From Maratus speciosus (lineage: Eukaryota > Arthropoda > Arachnida > Araneae > Salticidae), in the NCBI GenBank assembly GCA_963932465.1, contig OZ010791.1:320412283-320476282 (forward strand): DNA of 64,000 nt, given 5' to 3'. The translations under genes were made by a program, and so were the position numbers. Below are positions 9,201 to 20,303 of the stretch, one piece after another; position 1 is the stretch's first letter, and each line of letters opens with the position of its first letter. Below the pieces are notes generated by a model. It was not told the DNA's origin. It saw only the letters and a program-made list of their open reading frames with translations, and made no database searches.

Positions 9201-10890
9201 AGGTAAAGCGAGGAGAGTCTGCGCACCTTTCAAAAGAATAATAATAAAAAATCTAAATATTAATATTTTGCTAAACTATGCATGAATAATTTTGACTTCA
9301 TTTGTTTTTTATGCATTCCCATTGTTATTTTGTTGTTATACTGTAATTTAATAGAACAGCAGTAATAAAACCAAGAAAACTATTTTGCGCAATCTCTCCT
9401 TACAGGTAGGAGAGAATGCGCACATGGGTAGGAGAGATTGCGCACATAGGTAGAAGAGATTGTTATTAATAATAACTATAATTAAATTGTTAACAATAAT
9501 AATTGCACTTAATCGACATTGTTGAAAGGTTTTTGTGAGTAAATATTATTGTATTAGGAGTGAATATTTCAACCAAATGTTTAAATAATAAATAAAAGTT
9601 AGAATTTTAACAACAGTTAAAAATTTTATTTTAAGAAGATTAAAATATCAGAAAAAGCAAGCCCTACTAAGATTACCAAATAACATTAATCTAGTTGATA
9701 ACATGTTTAACTTGAAAATTACTTCATTTCCATATCCACAGTTTCATTGTGTTTTGTTTGCTAAACGGAGTTGTCGTCGTTCACAATCGATGCACTTATT
9801 GTAAATTGTGCATCTTTCGTGTAATCACCTGCAACAAGCAATACATTGAATCCAGTCAATTGTCGAAGTTGTGTCCTGGTACAGTTCCAGACATTCAGTG
9901 CACTCATCCTCACTGACCTTCGGTTTTTTTCCCTTTAGTTTTTTTATCCCACTTTTTGTGGAAACACCTTATCTTCAGCAGTTTTTTTTTCCGTAGCGGC
10001 ATTCTTCTTAAGTCTTTTTTCATGTATATTTTGTGGATCAGTAACATTAGTTGAACTCTGTTTCCTTTTGATTTCGATGGCATGACACTACTTGGCATGG
10101 GTGAAAGCTTTTCCAAAACATTGTATTAGAAAATTTATTTAAGTTAACAAAATTAATTTATTAGCAAATTAATTATCCATAAATTAAAAAAATATATAAA
10201 TATTTAATTAAATTATTAACAAATATATTATTAATTTATTAGCAAAAATAATGACATAAAATTAATTTAATAACAACTGTATTATTAATTTATTAATAAA
10301 ATTTTTATCTGCAAAAGTATATTTTTGCAAATTAATTTGTTGCCAAATTTAGTTTTCATAATTATGTGTTTTTCCGAAATTATTTCAAAATTGATTCATT
10401 CATACGTATTTTGCAATTCATACAAATTTATCAATAAGCTGTGTAATCTCTCCTAGCAGTTAAACTTATGGGGAAATGCACCATCTCTCCTAAGTAGCAG
10501 ATGCATAAACACTCCTATTTTGGTAGGAGAGATGGCGCGGCCTTTTATTTAAATATGACCACTTCTAAAATGAATTGTTGGTGTTCGCATACTTAGTGCA
10601 GGCTAGTAGTTTATAAGAAATCGTTTAAGTTCAAAATATTTTGTATTACTGGCGTTCTATAAAACTTCTAACGAACAGTTATGAAAATGCAAGCACTTAC
10701 TTTGAAAAAACAACCCAAAATAGCACTGGTATATGCAAGACGCTTGGAACAATCAATATGCACATTCATGTAGACACTGCACTAATGCTGCTGTACATCT
10801 ACCTGGAGTCGCTGCGCGCGCGCTCTAGTCCTTCCCGTTGAATCTATTTTTGCGGAATCTCTCCTACCGCGCGAACTCTCCTCGCTTTAC
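9201..10890. mobile_element. pogo-like DNA transposon, internally deleted
   Basis: The termini are inverted: AGGTAAAGCGAGGAGAGTCT at 9201 and, in reverse complement from 10890, GTAAAGCGAGGAGAGTTCGC, each flanked by TATA. Near both ends the motif TAGGAGAGATTGCGC or its complement recurs: about 9398, 9411, 9430 and 9451 on the left, 10447, 10485, 10530 and 10857 on the right. Inside, on the minus strand, is only the C-terminal tail of a transposase. At 1.69 kb it is too short for a complete pogo-type element, and no DDE core is visible. The superfamily is inferred from the TA-type target and the zinc-binding tail. Confidence 0.7.
9744..10116 (-). pseudogene. pogo-like transposase C-terminal tail with PHD-like cysteines
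   Basis: The minus strand starts with EKLSPMPSSVMPSKSKG and a Lys-rich stretch (10116 to 9915), then, after a frame change near 9925, reads VSEDECTECLELYQDTTS and DWIQCIACC. It continues past an in-frame TGA (9825-9827) into LHERCTIYNKCIDCERR and ends at a TGA at 9744-9746. The cysteine/histidine pattern is the short PHD-like zinc module at the end of many arthropod pogo-type transposases. The stop probably replaces the Trp usually found before the Leu-His. The DDE catalytic domain is absent. Confidence 0.6.
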
Positions 10891-10893
10891 TAT

Positions 10894-11880
10894 ATCAAGA
10901 AGGAATTCTAACAGTGTGAAAGTGCTTTAATTTTTTTACCTGTTGTGAATAACCAGACAAAGTGAAATGTAAAATTTTCAGAATAAGTTAGTAAATATGA
11001 TTACGTTAATGAAATAATCCTCCATTATAGTTTTAAAATGTTATACCTTTTTTTTTTAATTATTGAGTGTTTTTTCTAAACAAAATCAGTAAATTATAAA
11101 AAAATTCTTCCTTCTCTAACTAGATCATTAGAAAATAATTAAATATCTTTATTTTGGAAAATTTCCCCATTTTTATAAAGGAGTTCGAATATGTTAAAAA
11201 CTGACTATTACCTTATAGGTAATAATGATCATATCAAATTAATAATCTAATTATATGAAATAAAAAAGCGCTCTTAAACGTAAAAAAAACCTGTATTATG
11301 AATAATTAATATTATTTAAAACTATGTAATAAAAGACACCACCAAAAAACGTAAACTTTACATACAAATTCTATAAAAATGACAAGAGGGCACCTCGTTC
11401 TGTTCTCCACATCACGAAAGTCATTAAACATTGATTTCTTTCTTCAGTTACTTCCGCTAACTTTTGCTAGGTCTGAGTACCTTCGTCAGCTCTGTGTATA
11501 TTTATTATCTTTAGCTACATAAAGTTTTGTTTAAAGTTTTGTACATAAAGTTTTGTCAAGGCTTTTTTGTTGTTATTTTTCCCTTTTTGCTTTTCTTGGG
11601 ACCCATTTAACTTTTTTCAGTGTTATTGCTTTTCTGGAATTCGTCTATGGTTATAAATTTAGGATCCATATCTTAAGGGAGCACATGGCCTCAAAGAACT
11701 CTGGATAATGAATGCCTTCCAAGCTGCTATGTAATATTGTATTTTTTATATTATTCTATTATTTTAATATTCTATCATTTTATATATATTATTCTATATA
11801 CCTTTTTATTGTTTTTTATATTATTATAACGTGTTTTTAATGCTCTTCACATCAGATAATTTCACTGCGTTTATTTGGTG
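10894..11880. other. gene-free AT-rich stretch
   Basis: No coding region or terminal repeat was recognised. The T/A-rich sequence at 11730-11830 repeats ATTATTCTAT-like words. A GC-richer section at 11390-11500 has no long open frame. Confidence 0.45.
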
Positions 11881-11889
11881 GAATATTTT

Positions 11890-12690
11890 GTTTACGGCAT
11901 GTCGTCTGAAGGTGGTATCCAAAAATCTAATGATACACTACAGAAGATTATAGATGGTATTGAAGCAGGGAGCTTCTTAAAGAAAAAAGTAGTTTTTCCA
12001 CTGAGAGACGTCAAATCCAAAAACATATAGTTGACGACTTTCTTACATTTTGTGTCAAAAATATTAACGCCATACAGGTCATGGATGAATATGTAAGCCA
12101 CAATTGCTTATAATAGGTTGGCTTATTATATATTTAGGGAACAAAGTATTACCAATTATGTCTTAGATACTTTTTTTCTCATTCTATACTTTCTAAATCT
12201 TTCAAAAAACGTCCAATGAGCTAATTGCGCTAAAAAAGCAGTAGGTAAAAAAAGTGCTCTCCTGAAATTAGCAAAAATAAAAATAAAAGTATCTCCAAAA
12301 ACTCCAGCATAGTTTACAACTCCTCTAACTTTACTAATACTTTGAATAACTCTTCTTTTCCAAGTTGTTGCACCAGTGAATTTCAAAGTATTTTTAAAAG
12401 CTTTTAAGATATCCAAGAAAAGCTCCAGATTGCAATTTTTTTAAATGCATCAAAAAGTGAGATACGCATTCTAAAAATTGTACTAAGTCTATGGATAAAA
12501 TTAGTGTAGGAGTTAGACGTATATGCAAAATAGCTTAATTTTAACGATGAGTAATTCGTATTCCGTTTTATGCTGGAATGGTAACTTCCCTAAAAATAAA
12601 ATTAATGAACTCTGCCCTTTAATTTCTAAAAATTTCAATATTGATATTATTGATATTCAAGAAGTTTGTAAAACCCCGTATATTGTACAT
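11890..12690 (+). mobile_element. non-LTR retrotransposon fragment: decayed ORF1 and start of ORF2
   Basis: The plus strand encodes, in shifting frames, SEGGIQKSNDTLQKIIDG, then ERRQIQKHIVDDFLTFCVKN (frame change near 12000) and a Lys-rich part (KKAVGKKSALLKLAKIK, 12225-12290). At 12547 an ATG opens NSYSVLCWNGNFPKNKINEL followed by NIDIIDIQE. That is the start of an apurinic-type endonuclease domain, with the conserved Asn and the Glu of the QE motif. The fragment stops near 12690. The combination identifies a LINE of the Jockey-like group; the ORF1 part is badly decayed and less certain. Confidence 0.55.
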
Positions 12691-12787
12691 ATTAGAATAT
12701 AAAGGTAAATTTTAAGAGCAACATAGACAGATCTGCACATGTGTAAAATTAAACACAGATGTGCTCAGTTTTAGAGTTAAGATGAAG

Positions 12788-12875
12788 AAAGCCGGGGTAG
12801 CCGAGTGGTGAAGGTGCGGAAATTAAGCTGTGTTTCTCTGAAGGGAGCGTGGCTTCGATCCCCACTCCTGACAGA
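12788..12875 (+). repeat. tRNA-derived SINE head
   Basis: GTAGCCGAGTGG fits a tRNA A box and, about 50 bases on, GGCTTCGATCCCC fits a B box, in the order and spacing of a class II (Ser/Leu-like) tRNA. The 5' GCCGGGG does not pair with the sequence after the B box, so an acceptor stem cannot form. I call it a SINE head with internal polymerase III promoter rather than a tRNA gene. The downstream tail to about 13015 is AT-rich. Confidence 0.6.
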
Positions 12876-13155
12876 ACGATTCTGTAATATTATTGGCAGT
12901 AAGATAATTCATTTCAGTAATGCCATATTTTATTTTAGAAAGAGAAATTATGCGATTTGTATTTTTTCTATACCAAATGCTTTACAAATATTATTAAGTA
13001 AAATTTAACACCAAATAATATTTCTTAAAGTAACTAATTTTGTATTAAAAATATTGAAATATTAAAGATGATTTTACGAGTAATTATCCATTAAATAAAT
13101 TGAACTAATCTACATTTTTTTCTATATTTCGTATGAGCATTATCAGAAAGTTATA

Positions 13156-13735
13156 CAAGGTGACCATAATTATACTCACAGTTCTCAGCGTGTTCTGCGC
13201 ACGATCTAACTAGAATGATCGAGAAAATTTTTTTTAGTTATTAGTAATCAAACAAGACGGGTGACTCATTTAAAAAAAAGTTCAAAATTAACACTAGGGG
13301 AATATGTGGGGTTCTGTTTTCTTTTTTAATGCAATCCTTTGTCCCCACACCTGTTTATTCAACCGACAAAATGTGTCTCTATTCTCGCAATTTGATCGCT
13401 TTCCATGGCCTCCTCAAGGTGTTCGTTCTTCCAAGGATGGTCATCACAAGGAGACCACAATTAATCTGACAGTACTCATCATATTCTGTAGCATATCTAA
13501 TTGTGACAACGGAGCCAAATTTTGTAGGTTGATAAAACAACACAGGGACCAAAATATACATCGAAAACAATAGTGTTGCATGCACCCCAAAGGTTACGTT
13601 TCGAACTAATTCTTATTACGCGCTATCCTTTGTCCCCGTTTTCTTTAACCATCGTACAAAATTTCGCAATGTCCTCATAATTAAATTGCGTTACAGCACA
13701 CGCTGTTTATGGTCAGTCTAATTATGATTTCCTTG
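13156..13735. mobile_element. mariner-type MITE, 580 bp
   Basis: The left end CAAGGTGACCATAATTATAC and, in reverse complement, the right end CAAGGAAATCATAATTAGAC form imperfect inverted repeats of about 42 bp (both continue to CAGCGTGT.CTG). TA dinucleotides flank both ends. The interior has open frames of 89 (plus, 13304-13573) and 68 codons (minus, 13379-13585) with no recognisable transposase motif. The CTTTGTCCCC word occurs at 13338 and 13628. Confidence 0.7.
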
Positions 13736-13739
13736 TATA

Positions 13740-15155
13740 CATAATTTAAATATGGCTCCCTTGTATATTAAGAAATATGTGTAATTCTTTTTTCGCCAAA
13801 AAAAAAAAAAAAGCGAAAACAGAAAGAAGGAAAAATATGCATATAAGAACGATAAAAGAAATTACCCTGATATCCACGGTGTAATAATAAATTATGAAAG
13901 TTTAAAATGAAATTCAAGTAATTAAAATAAATATATTATGTTTCAAATAAAAATCTTTATGTTCGAACTTCTAGATTCAGACTAATAAAAATAAAATTAA
14001 TGAATAATTTTAAAGTTATACAAGAAAATATATAATACGCTGATTTTTTTTTTAACAAGAAACATCGGGATTGTAATAAGTAATAATAAATGTCCTAACC
14101 ATTCAAAAAATATTTTGAGTTATACTCCTGGTAATAAATAAACATATTAAGTTTTAAATTACAAATTACAATTTCTTTTCCCTTCATTCATTGAGTGAGT
14201 TGGTCTAACAGCACCATTTATCCTCTTATACGTACAGAAATCGCTTATAAAAACTAAAATAAAACAATTCAAGAGATTTTCAATTCTTAATTTAATAAAA
14301 CAGCTAATTAAAATTTCAAACATTTTTCTAATGAAACTGTTAATATTTTTACTGTCAAACCTTGACGGATGCTTTCTATTAAATAGATATTACAAAGTAT
14401 ATCATACACCGCAAACTGAATACCTTAGGGGTGGCACTTTCATTTACATCAAGCATCACATACCACATTACACTCTACAAAAAACCTACATTCAGTGCTC
14501 TTGACAGTACGAGAGTCGTAAAACTTTCACATTTTGTCATTAACTTTTTTTTTTAAGAATAAATACTGTTTACAATTTCCAGCCAAAGATCTTTCACAAA
14601 TTTATTCACTAAATAACAGCTGTCGATGATTATAACTCTCATATTCGATAACGGATTCTTACTCAACCACCTTAGATGGTAGATCACTGTACACAACCTA
14701 CTTTTCAACCCTCCATACAGTTTTCATACGCCCGACACAAACATTTTGATACATTTGCTAATACCGATCATTTCATAATTGAATTTGACTTGGCTAACAA
14801 TTTACCTCCTTCTATCACTATTACTAATATTAATGATTTATGTTTTAGTTGCCTGTCAGAAAGTTTCTAAATTAAGCTTGTTAACACTCTGTCTTACTAA
14901 ACCTTCCGTTGCATTGAATAAAAGTAAAGTCAAAATATATTTATGAAAATGATATATATATTTTCACTTAATAATAATAATACTGATAATGCTGGTTATT
15001 AAATAAACGTTTAATGACTAATGATCAACGCGTCGCACTTACAACTAACCAAGCACTACATATTGCTGGCCACCTTGGACAGTTTGTAAAAACTATTGCA
15101 AAGAGGTAGGATTGGTAATTGGATGAAAAATTATAGGTACGGAGATCCTATAGAT
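13740..15155. other. mostly gene-free stretch with possible LINE endonuclease remnant
   Basis: AT-rich DNA without clear genes. One 64-codon open frame on the plus strand at 14676-14870 contains FANTDHFIIEFDLANN, which resembles the SDH motif at the end of LINE apurinic-type endonucleases. It could belong with the ORF2 start at 12547 but is too short to be sure. Confidence 0.3.
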
Positions 15156-15158
15156 TAA

Positions 15159-15198
15159 TACTCCAAATTAATCTCCGAGGAGATTAATTTGAAGAGTA
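15159..15198. repeat. near-perfect hairpin, 18-20 bp arms
   Basis: TACTCCAAATTAATCTCC at 15159-15176 is followed by a 2-base loop and its complement, which carries two extra bases, to 15198. The stem could extrude as a cruciform. The following 15200-15400 is GC-richer, with several GCCAAC/GTTGGC words, and was not identified. Confidence 0.65.
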
Positions 15199-15422
15199 TC
15201 TGTGCAGGATTCTAAGCAGCTAACGGTTGGACCAGAGTTGACCTTTGTTGGCAAATGGTTCACTAGCCAACGGTACGGCTATGTAGACATTACTACTGTG
15301 AGCCAACTTGGGAGAGCAATTTGCCAGCAGTTAGCCAACATTGGCCAAAATATGTTGTGTTACTTGGCTATAATAAACACAAAACTTCTTTTACTGCTCT
15401 GAATTATATTCAAAATATCTGA

Positions 15423-17225
15423 AAGCAAAAGAATAACTTCCGGCAACTCTTAAAAACATGCAGACATCCTTATCTTAACATTATTATTAATATATTAAAG
15501 ACTCAATTAAAAGACAAAGAAAAAATTATACAAAATGTATTAGGTGGATCACCACTTCCATTAAAAATACCACCATCCATAAACCAGCTAGAGTCACTAT
15601 CCATCCAACACCTCATTCAGGAGTACAATATACTATTAAATAACAGATCTAATAGTAGCTCAGAAGAAGCTAAAAAATATCTCGAAACAATCTTTTCTAA
15701 AGCAAGAAGAGATGAGAAACTTCTTATACAACATTCCAACGAAATAAATAAGGATTCTCCTGAAAAGATGAAAAAATTACAACATAAATTGGATATCCTG
15801 CAAACACAGAATGATGAATTGTCATTAAAGCTCAAAGAAAGTACAAAAGTGTAAATTAAATTTGAGAAATATTTGGAAGAACTGAAGCAAGAGAATAAAA
15901 AATTAAAAATCTCCTTAACTGAGGTAGAACATAGTAAAGAACAAATAAAAGAAAGTTTTAAAGAAGAAATAGATAAAATAAAAAGTCAACAGAGGCAACT
16001 TAAGAAAAAAACTATAGACAAATTTTCACAAACAGTAAATAAATTAAAAACAACAACAACTCAAACAATAATAGAAAAAAGATCGAATGAAGAAGTAAAG
16101 ATTGAAAATAAATTGGAAGAATTGAAACAAGAAAATAAACAATTAAAAGACTCTTTGGTCAAGGAAGAACAAAATAAAGAACAGATTAATGCAGATATTG
16201 TAACCCTTCAAGAAGAAATTAATAAATTAAAACGACAACAGAAGCAATTAAAATCACAAACTAGAGAAAAAATCATACAAACAGAAGTTAAGTTAAAAAC
16301 AATAGCAACTCAAAAAATAATGGCAAATAACGAAAATGACAGAATAGAAGAAAATGGTGAAGGAGGGTTCATTCAATTATCCAACAGACTACAGAAAATT
16401 GAGGAGTTGGTGACGCGAAACCTGGAGTACTCTAGTGGGGGCTGTCAAGGAGTGAAATGCGGTGATGGCACAAAAACGGGCGTTCCCCCTGCTTTGGCGA
16501 AGTCTAATTCTGCAATATTAATTAGAACAACCGCTAAACAGATAAGGATTCCAAAAATCAAAGCATTACTTAACGAACACTTTAATAAAGTGAAGGAAGT
16601 TCCAATAATATACTGCAGAAATGCCAGAAATCCAGATACAATAATTATACAATCTAATACAGATGACAATACAGAACATTTCTTAAAAATGATAGAAAAC
16701 ACTCCTGACATTACAAAGTTAACAGAAATCAAATATAAGTTGACTAATTACAAAAGAGTAATAATCACCGGTATTCCATCCTCAGTACCTACAAATGAAA
16801 TAATATCATATCTTGAAGAAAATTTATCTGATAAAAACATCACCTTATTGAAAATTCTAAAGAGGGACAATTCTACACTACATCACATCATATTGCAATT
16901 AGAAACAAAAGCATCACAAGAACTATTGGATAAAAAATTTATACAGGTGGGTCTCAACAAGTGCTATATTCGTTCTTTTCGCCCAATAATTAGATGCGGC
17001 AATTGCCAGCTGTATGGACATCAGACATCTTACTGCAGGAGACAGCCAATTTGCGCCAAATGTTCGAGAGGTCACTGCACTTTGGAGTGCCCTTTTGCGG
17101 GAGTTCCCTCGCAATATAGATGCACAAATTGTTTCCACTTACCTAATTATAGGAAACATTCAGCGGATTCCACTGCGTGTCCGGTTTATCAATCACACTT
17201 GGCAAATAGAAGGTGTGTTCAGTAG
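15423..17225 (+). pseudogene. LINE ORF1 (Gag-like) with coiled coil and zinc knuckles; one internal stop
   Basis: A single frame is open from 15423 to 17225 except for one TAA at 15852-15854. The part after the stop (15873-17225) alone gives 450 residues. The first half is a long Lys/Glu/Gln-rich coiled coil with two related blocks (LEELKQENKKLK near residue 1 and LEELKQENKQLK near residue 82). The middle is an RRM-like region. The C-terminal part has CGNCQLYGHQTSYC (CX2CX4HX4C), CAKCSRGHCTLEC (CX2CX3HX4C) and a further Cys-rich CTNCFHLPNY, as in Jockey-clade ORF1 nucleic-acid-binding proteins. Such proteins coat the element's RNA. Only one disabling mutation suggests a fairly young copy. No ORF2 follows before the 3' end. 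Confidence 0.8.
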
Positions 17226-17809
17226 GACCATATGGTCATATTGTCAAATATTAAATAACTCAAAAGAATTTGTAATAGTGCATAATATTAATTATTGTTC
17301 GCATATTGTACCTTAATACTAAATTTTTAGTGTAGATTTAAAAATAATTTTTGCATCATGTATCTTACATAATATCTCAAACACAGTATCATTGTATTGT
17401 AAATTTGTAGATAATTATTATCTACAATTACTTATACTTTCATAATAGTGCATAATATTAATTATTGTTCGCAACTTGTACCTTAATACTTATTTTTAGT
17501 ATAGAGTTAAAAATAATTTTGCATCATATATCTTGAAAATAGCTTTAAGTGTTGCAAATATCACATTTGTACATGGTTTAAATTGATGTTAGTATTGTAA
17601 ATCCTGAAAATAACATAAAAGTGTTGCAAATATGTAGGTAATTGTGTTAAAAAAAAAGTTTAATATCAAATTCTAAAAACTATGCATATTTATATGTTAT
17701 AATAATGAATATTTCTCTCAAATGTAATTATAGGGGTCATCTGTAAATATTTATTGCAAACATTGTCAATAATTGTCATATACCTAACATTGTTATTTCT
17801 CCTAAACTG

Positions 17810-17850
<41 letters not shown>
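17226..17850 (+). repeat. 3' region of the ORF1 element with duplicated 95 bp unit and poly(A)
   Basis: Downstream of ORF1, 17272-17366 is repeated at 17441-17533 (both contain ATAGTGCATAATATTAATTA, TTGTACCTTAATACT and AATAATTTT.GCATCAT). An uninterrupted run of 36 A ends the segment at 17813-17848. No reverse transcriptase frame occurs between ORF1 and the A run. This looks like the 3' untranslated region of a polyadenylated, ORF1-only transcript copy. Confidence 0.65.
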
Positions 17851-17964
17851 AAGGAGTTTCGCAGGTAGTAAAACTTTTCCCTGCCCTGGGCTTGGGGGTT
17901 ACACCTAACCATAAGCCACAAGCGGGTTCCCAGGGCGGGTGCTTACTTACTTACTTACTTACTA
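17851..17964 (+). repeat. LINE 3' terminus: hairpin plus (ACTT)n tail
   Basis: Immediately after the A run comes a GC-rich segment with GCCCTGGG at 17883-17890 and its complement CCCAGGGC at 17929-17936, able to form an 8 bp stem. It is followed by five ACTT repeats (17942-17963). A 3' stem-loop and a simple-repeat tail are typical of LINEs that recognise their own RNA end. It is therefore probably a second, separate 3' end abutting the poly(A). Confidence 0.55.
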
Positions 17965-20061
17965 TACTAAGTATGGTGTGATTATGATCTGCTCTATGCG
18001 AAAGATCAGTTTGTACTCATTAGACGAATTGGACAGGGCATTGAGTGACTAGATGTTCAAAAGAGGGTTTTCTCGATGGAATTTTTTTCATTTTGGTAAG
18101 AAAACGTTTAAAATTTAAAGATTTACTTTACGTAAAGACAGATATTAAAATATCTACATTTTAGAGTGAAACCACGTTTGTATACATGACCCCACTTCTA
18201 ACAAACAGGATAAGAGTACAAAAAAGAATCGGACCAGTTGTACACACTTAGATCAAATGGCACCAAATATAACTTTTCAAGCACTTTTTTAAGTTGCCTG
18301 ATTATTAATCGTTATATGAGTCTGAAGAATTTATTTCATAAACAATTTGCACATGTGATTGTGTATAAATAGATACATGAAAAAAGTGACATTGAAGAGG
18401 AATTTCCAGAGTTAGCAAAGAACTGCAAACAATTTCAAGTAAAGTGCTATATATGCAATTAAATTCTCTGCAAAAAGTCTAAGAGTTTTTAAAAGGCTCA
18501 AACAATGTTTGATCCAGTGTCTTGCAGAAATATACAGAACATATCATCTTCTCGCCAAAAAGGGTTAAAGGGAAACCAAAGAATATTTAGAAAGCACTTT
18601 AAGAGACAGTGAGAACAACAAAGAAGACACTAAAAGTATCACTAAAGTGATAACGTCAAGCCATCTAGAAACATAATTGTCAAAAGCAGAATTCAGTAAA
18701 AGAGATAAAACAAATCTAAATTTAAAAAAATAAACAAAAAAAGGAAATGAAAGTACATTGAAAGAGAAATAATTAAAAATAAAATTCACCGTGTTTCGAA
18801 ATTAACATACTAATGTGCTTTAAAAATGATTAGATTTACTCAGCACTGTGTATTTTTGCAATCGTAAATTAGGTTGTCAATAGCTTGAAATATGTTTTAA
18901 GACGAAAACCAACCAATTTATGATTGTTATCAATCTAAATTAAATGTTGTGCCAATAAGCTCTAAAATTTTACAACTGACTGTATTTTATTTATAAAAAC
19001 TGGATGTATTTCTGTATTTTGGTAAATTTAACTATTTAAAAAGATGTATATTCCATTAATTTTTTAGTACAATATTTTTTATTCTTTACTACTTGAAAAA
19101 TGAAATTATATACTATTTGTAATATGTACACAACCCTCGAAGCTTAATTTATGAATAACATTCGTTATAAGAAATTATTTCATGCGGAAGATTTTCTGCA
19201 TAATCAGTAAGTTTTGATCTTTTTTTTTATCGACTGTACATCATATGGAATGTCTCCCCATATGAAATTTTGCATAGCAACACATACATAGTTTTGTGTC
19301 TTACTGAATATACTTGAATGCAGCAAGATTATAAAAATCAATTTTCAAAAAATATTTCAAGATTAGAATTTAATACTTCAAAAAACTATAAGCACTTGTA
19401 ATAAAGGAATAATATTGTGTTTATTTTTAAACATTTTTTTAAAGGTGTACCTAAAATTAACTTCTATAAATTCTTTCCACATAATTTAAATTTATTTGTT
19501 ATTGCAGTTTGTATATTTCTCAGACGTTTTGTAATTGAACAAAATATTAATTTATATCAAGTGCATATATTTATATGTTCCTTCAATTCTTAATTTCACT
19601 AAATTTATTCTATGAAATTTCTTTGCCCAAAGTATTAGGAAGCTGTTAAGTAGAATTAAGAAGTGCATCAAAAGATAATCGAAGAATCCATTTAGCGTTA
19701 GTGCGCAATGCAGTTTCTTCTTTTTCAATTACCCTAGAATAAATGGAGTTTCTACGAATTGAAATAATAGATAGGCTTAAGATTAACAGTTACATGTGAA
19801 AATGAATGAAGTGTTTCTGGTATCTATAAGAAAGTAAGAAAAATTGTTTCGTGTTCTGATTGATAATTTTCCATTAAGCGATAATTCTTTCTTCAGAAAT
19901 AGACAAAGGAAAATCTTGTTATTTTTTTTTTTCAAATTATCAAGAAAAATTTAACATATTTTAGGTAATTTTACAAATATATTTTACCAGGTAGAAAAAT
20001 TAGAAATATTGCTTTTTTCCTAACGGAATTTCTAATTTATCAAGAAGCATTAACTCCAATT
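17965..20061. other. gene-free AT-rich stretch
   Basis: No coding sequence, tRNA or terminal repeat was recognised in these 2.1 kb. Open frames are short and of biased composition. Confidence 0.5.
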
Positions 20062-20303
20062 TAAGAAAAAAAATAATTTACGGTATAATACTGGCAAACC
20101 AGCGCCTGAATTTTACCGTAAAATTAGCATCAATGAACCGTAAATAAGTAGTAATATACCATTAATTAGTAATGCCCGGTTTAAAGAATTTATGAAACGG
20201 TATACTACTGCTTATTTACGATCTATTATTATTAAATTTAACGGTATAATACAGTCAGCTCAGGTACTAGTTTTAGATCGTAAAATTAATTTTTTTTTCA
20301 CTG
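20062..20303. mobile_element. foldback MITE, about 240 bp
   Basis: The two halves are imperfect inverted copies. Matching blocks are AATTTACGGTATAATAC with GTATTATACCGTTAAATT in reverse, and CCGTAAATAAGTAGTA at 20140 against TACTGCTTATTTACG near 20205. The right end reads in reverse CAGTGAAAAAAAAATTAATT, and the left has a similar A-rich end at 20062. It has no coding capacity. The superfamily is uncertain; the CAGTG(A)n terminus resembles that of the foldback element at 40683-43966. Confidence 0.6.

Noticed and set aside
12788..12875. Possible tRNA-Ser/Leu gene
   Set aside because: A and B boxes fit, but the 5' and 3' ends cannot pair as an acceptor stem, so a SINE head is the better call.
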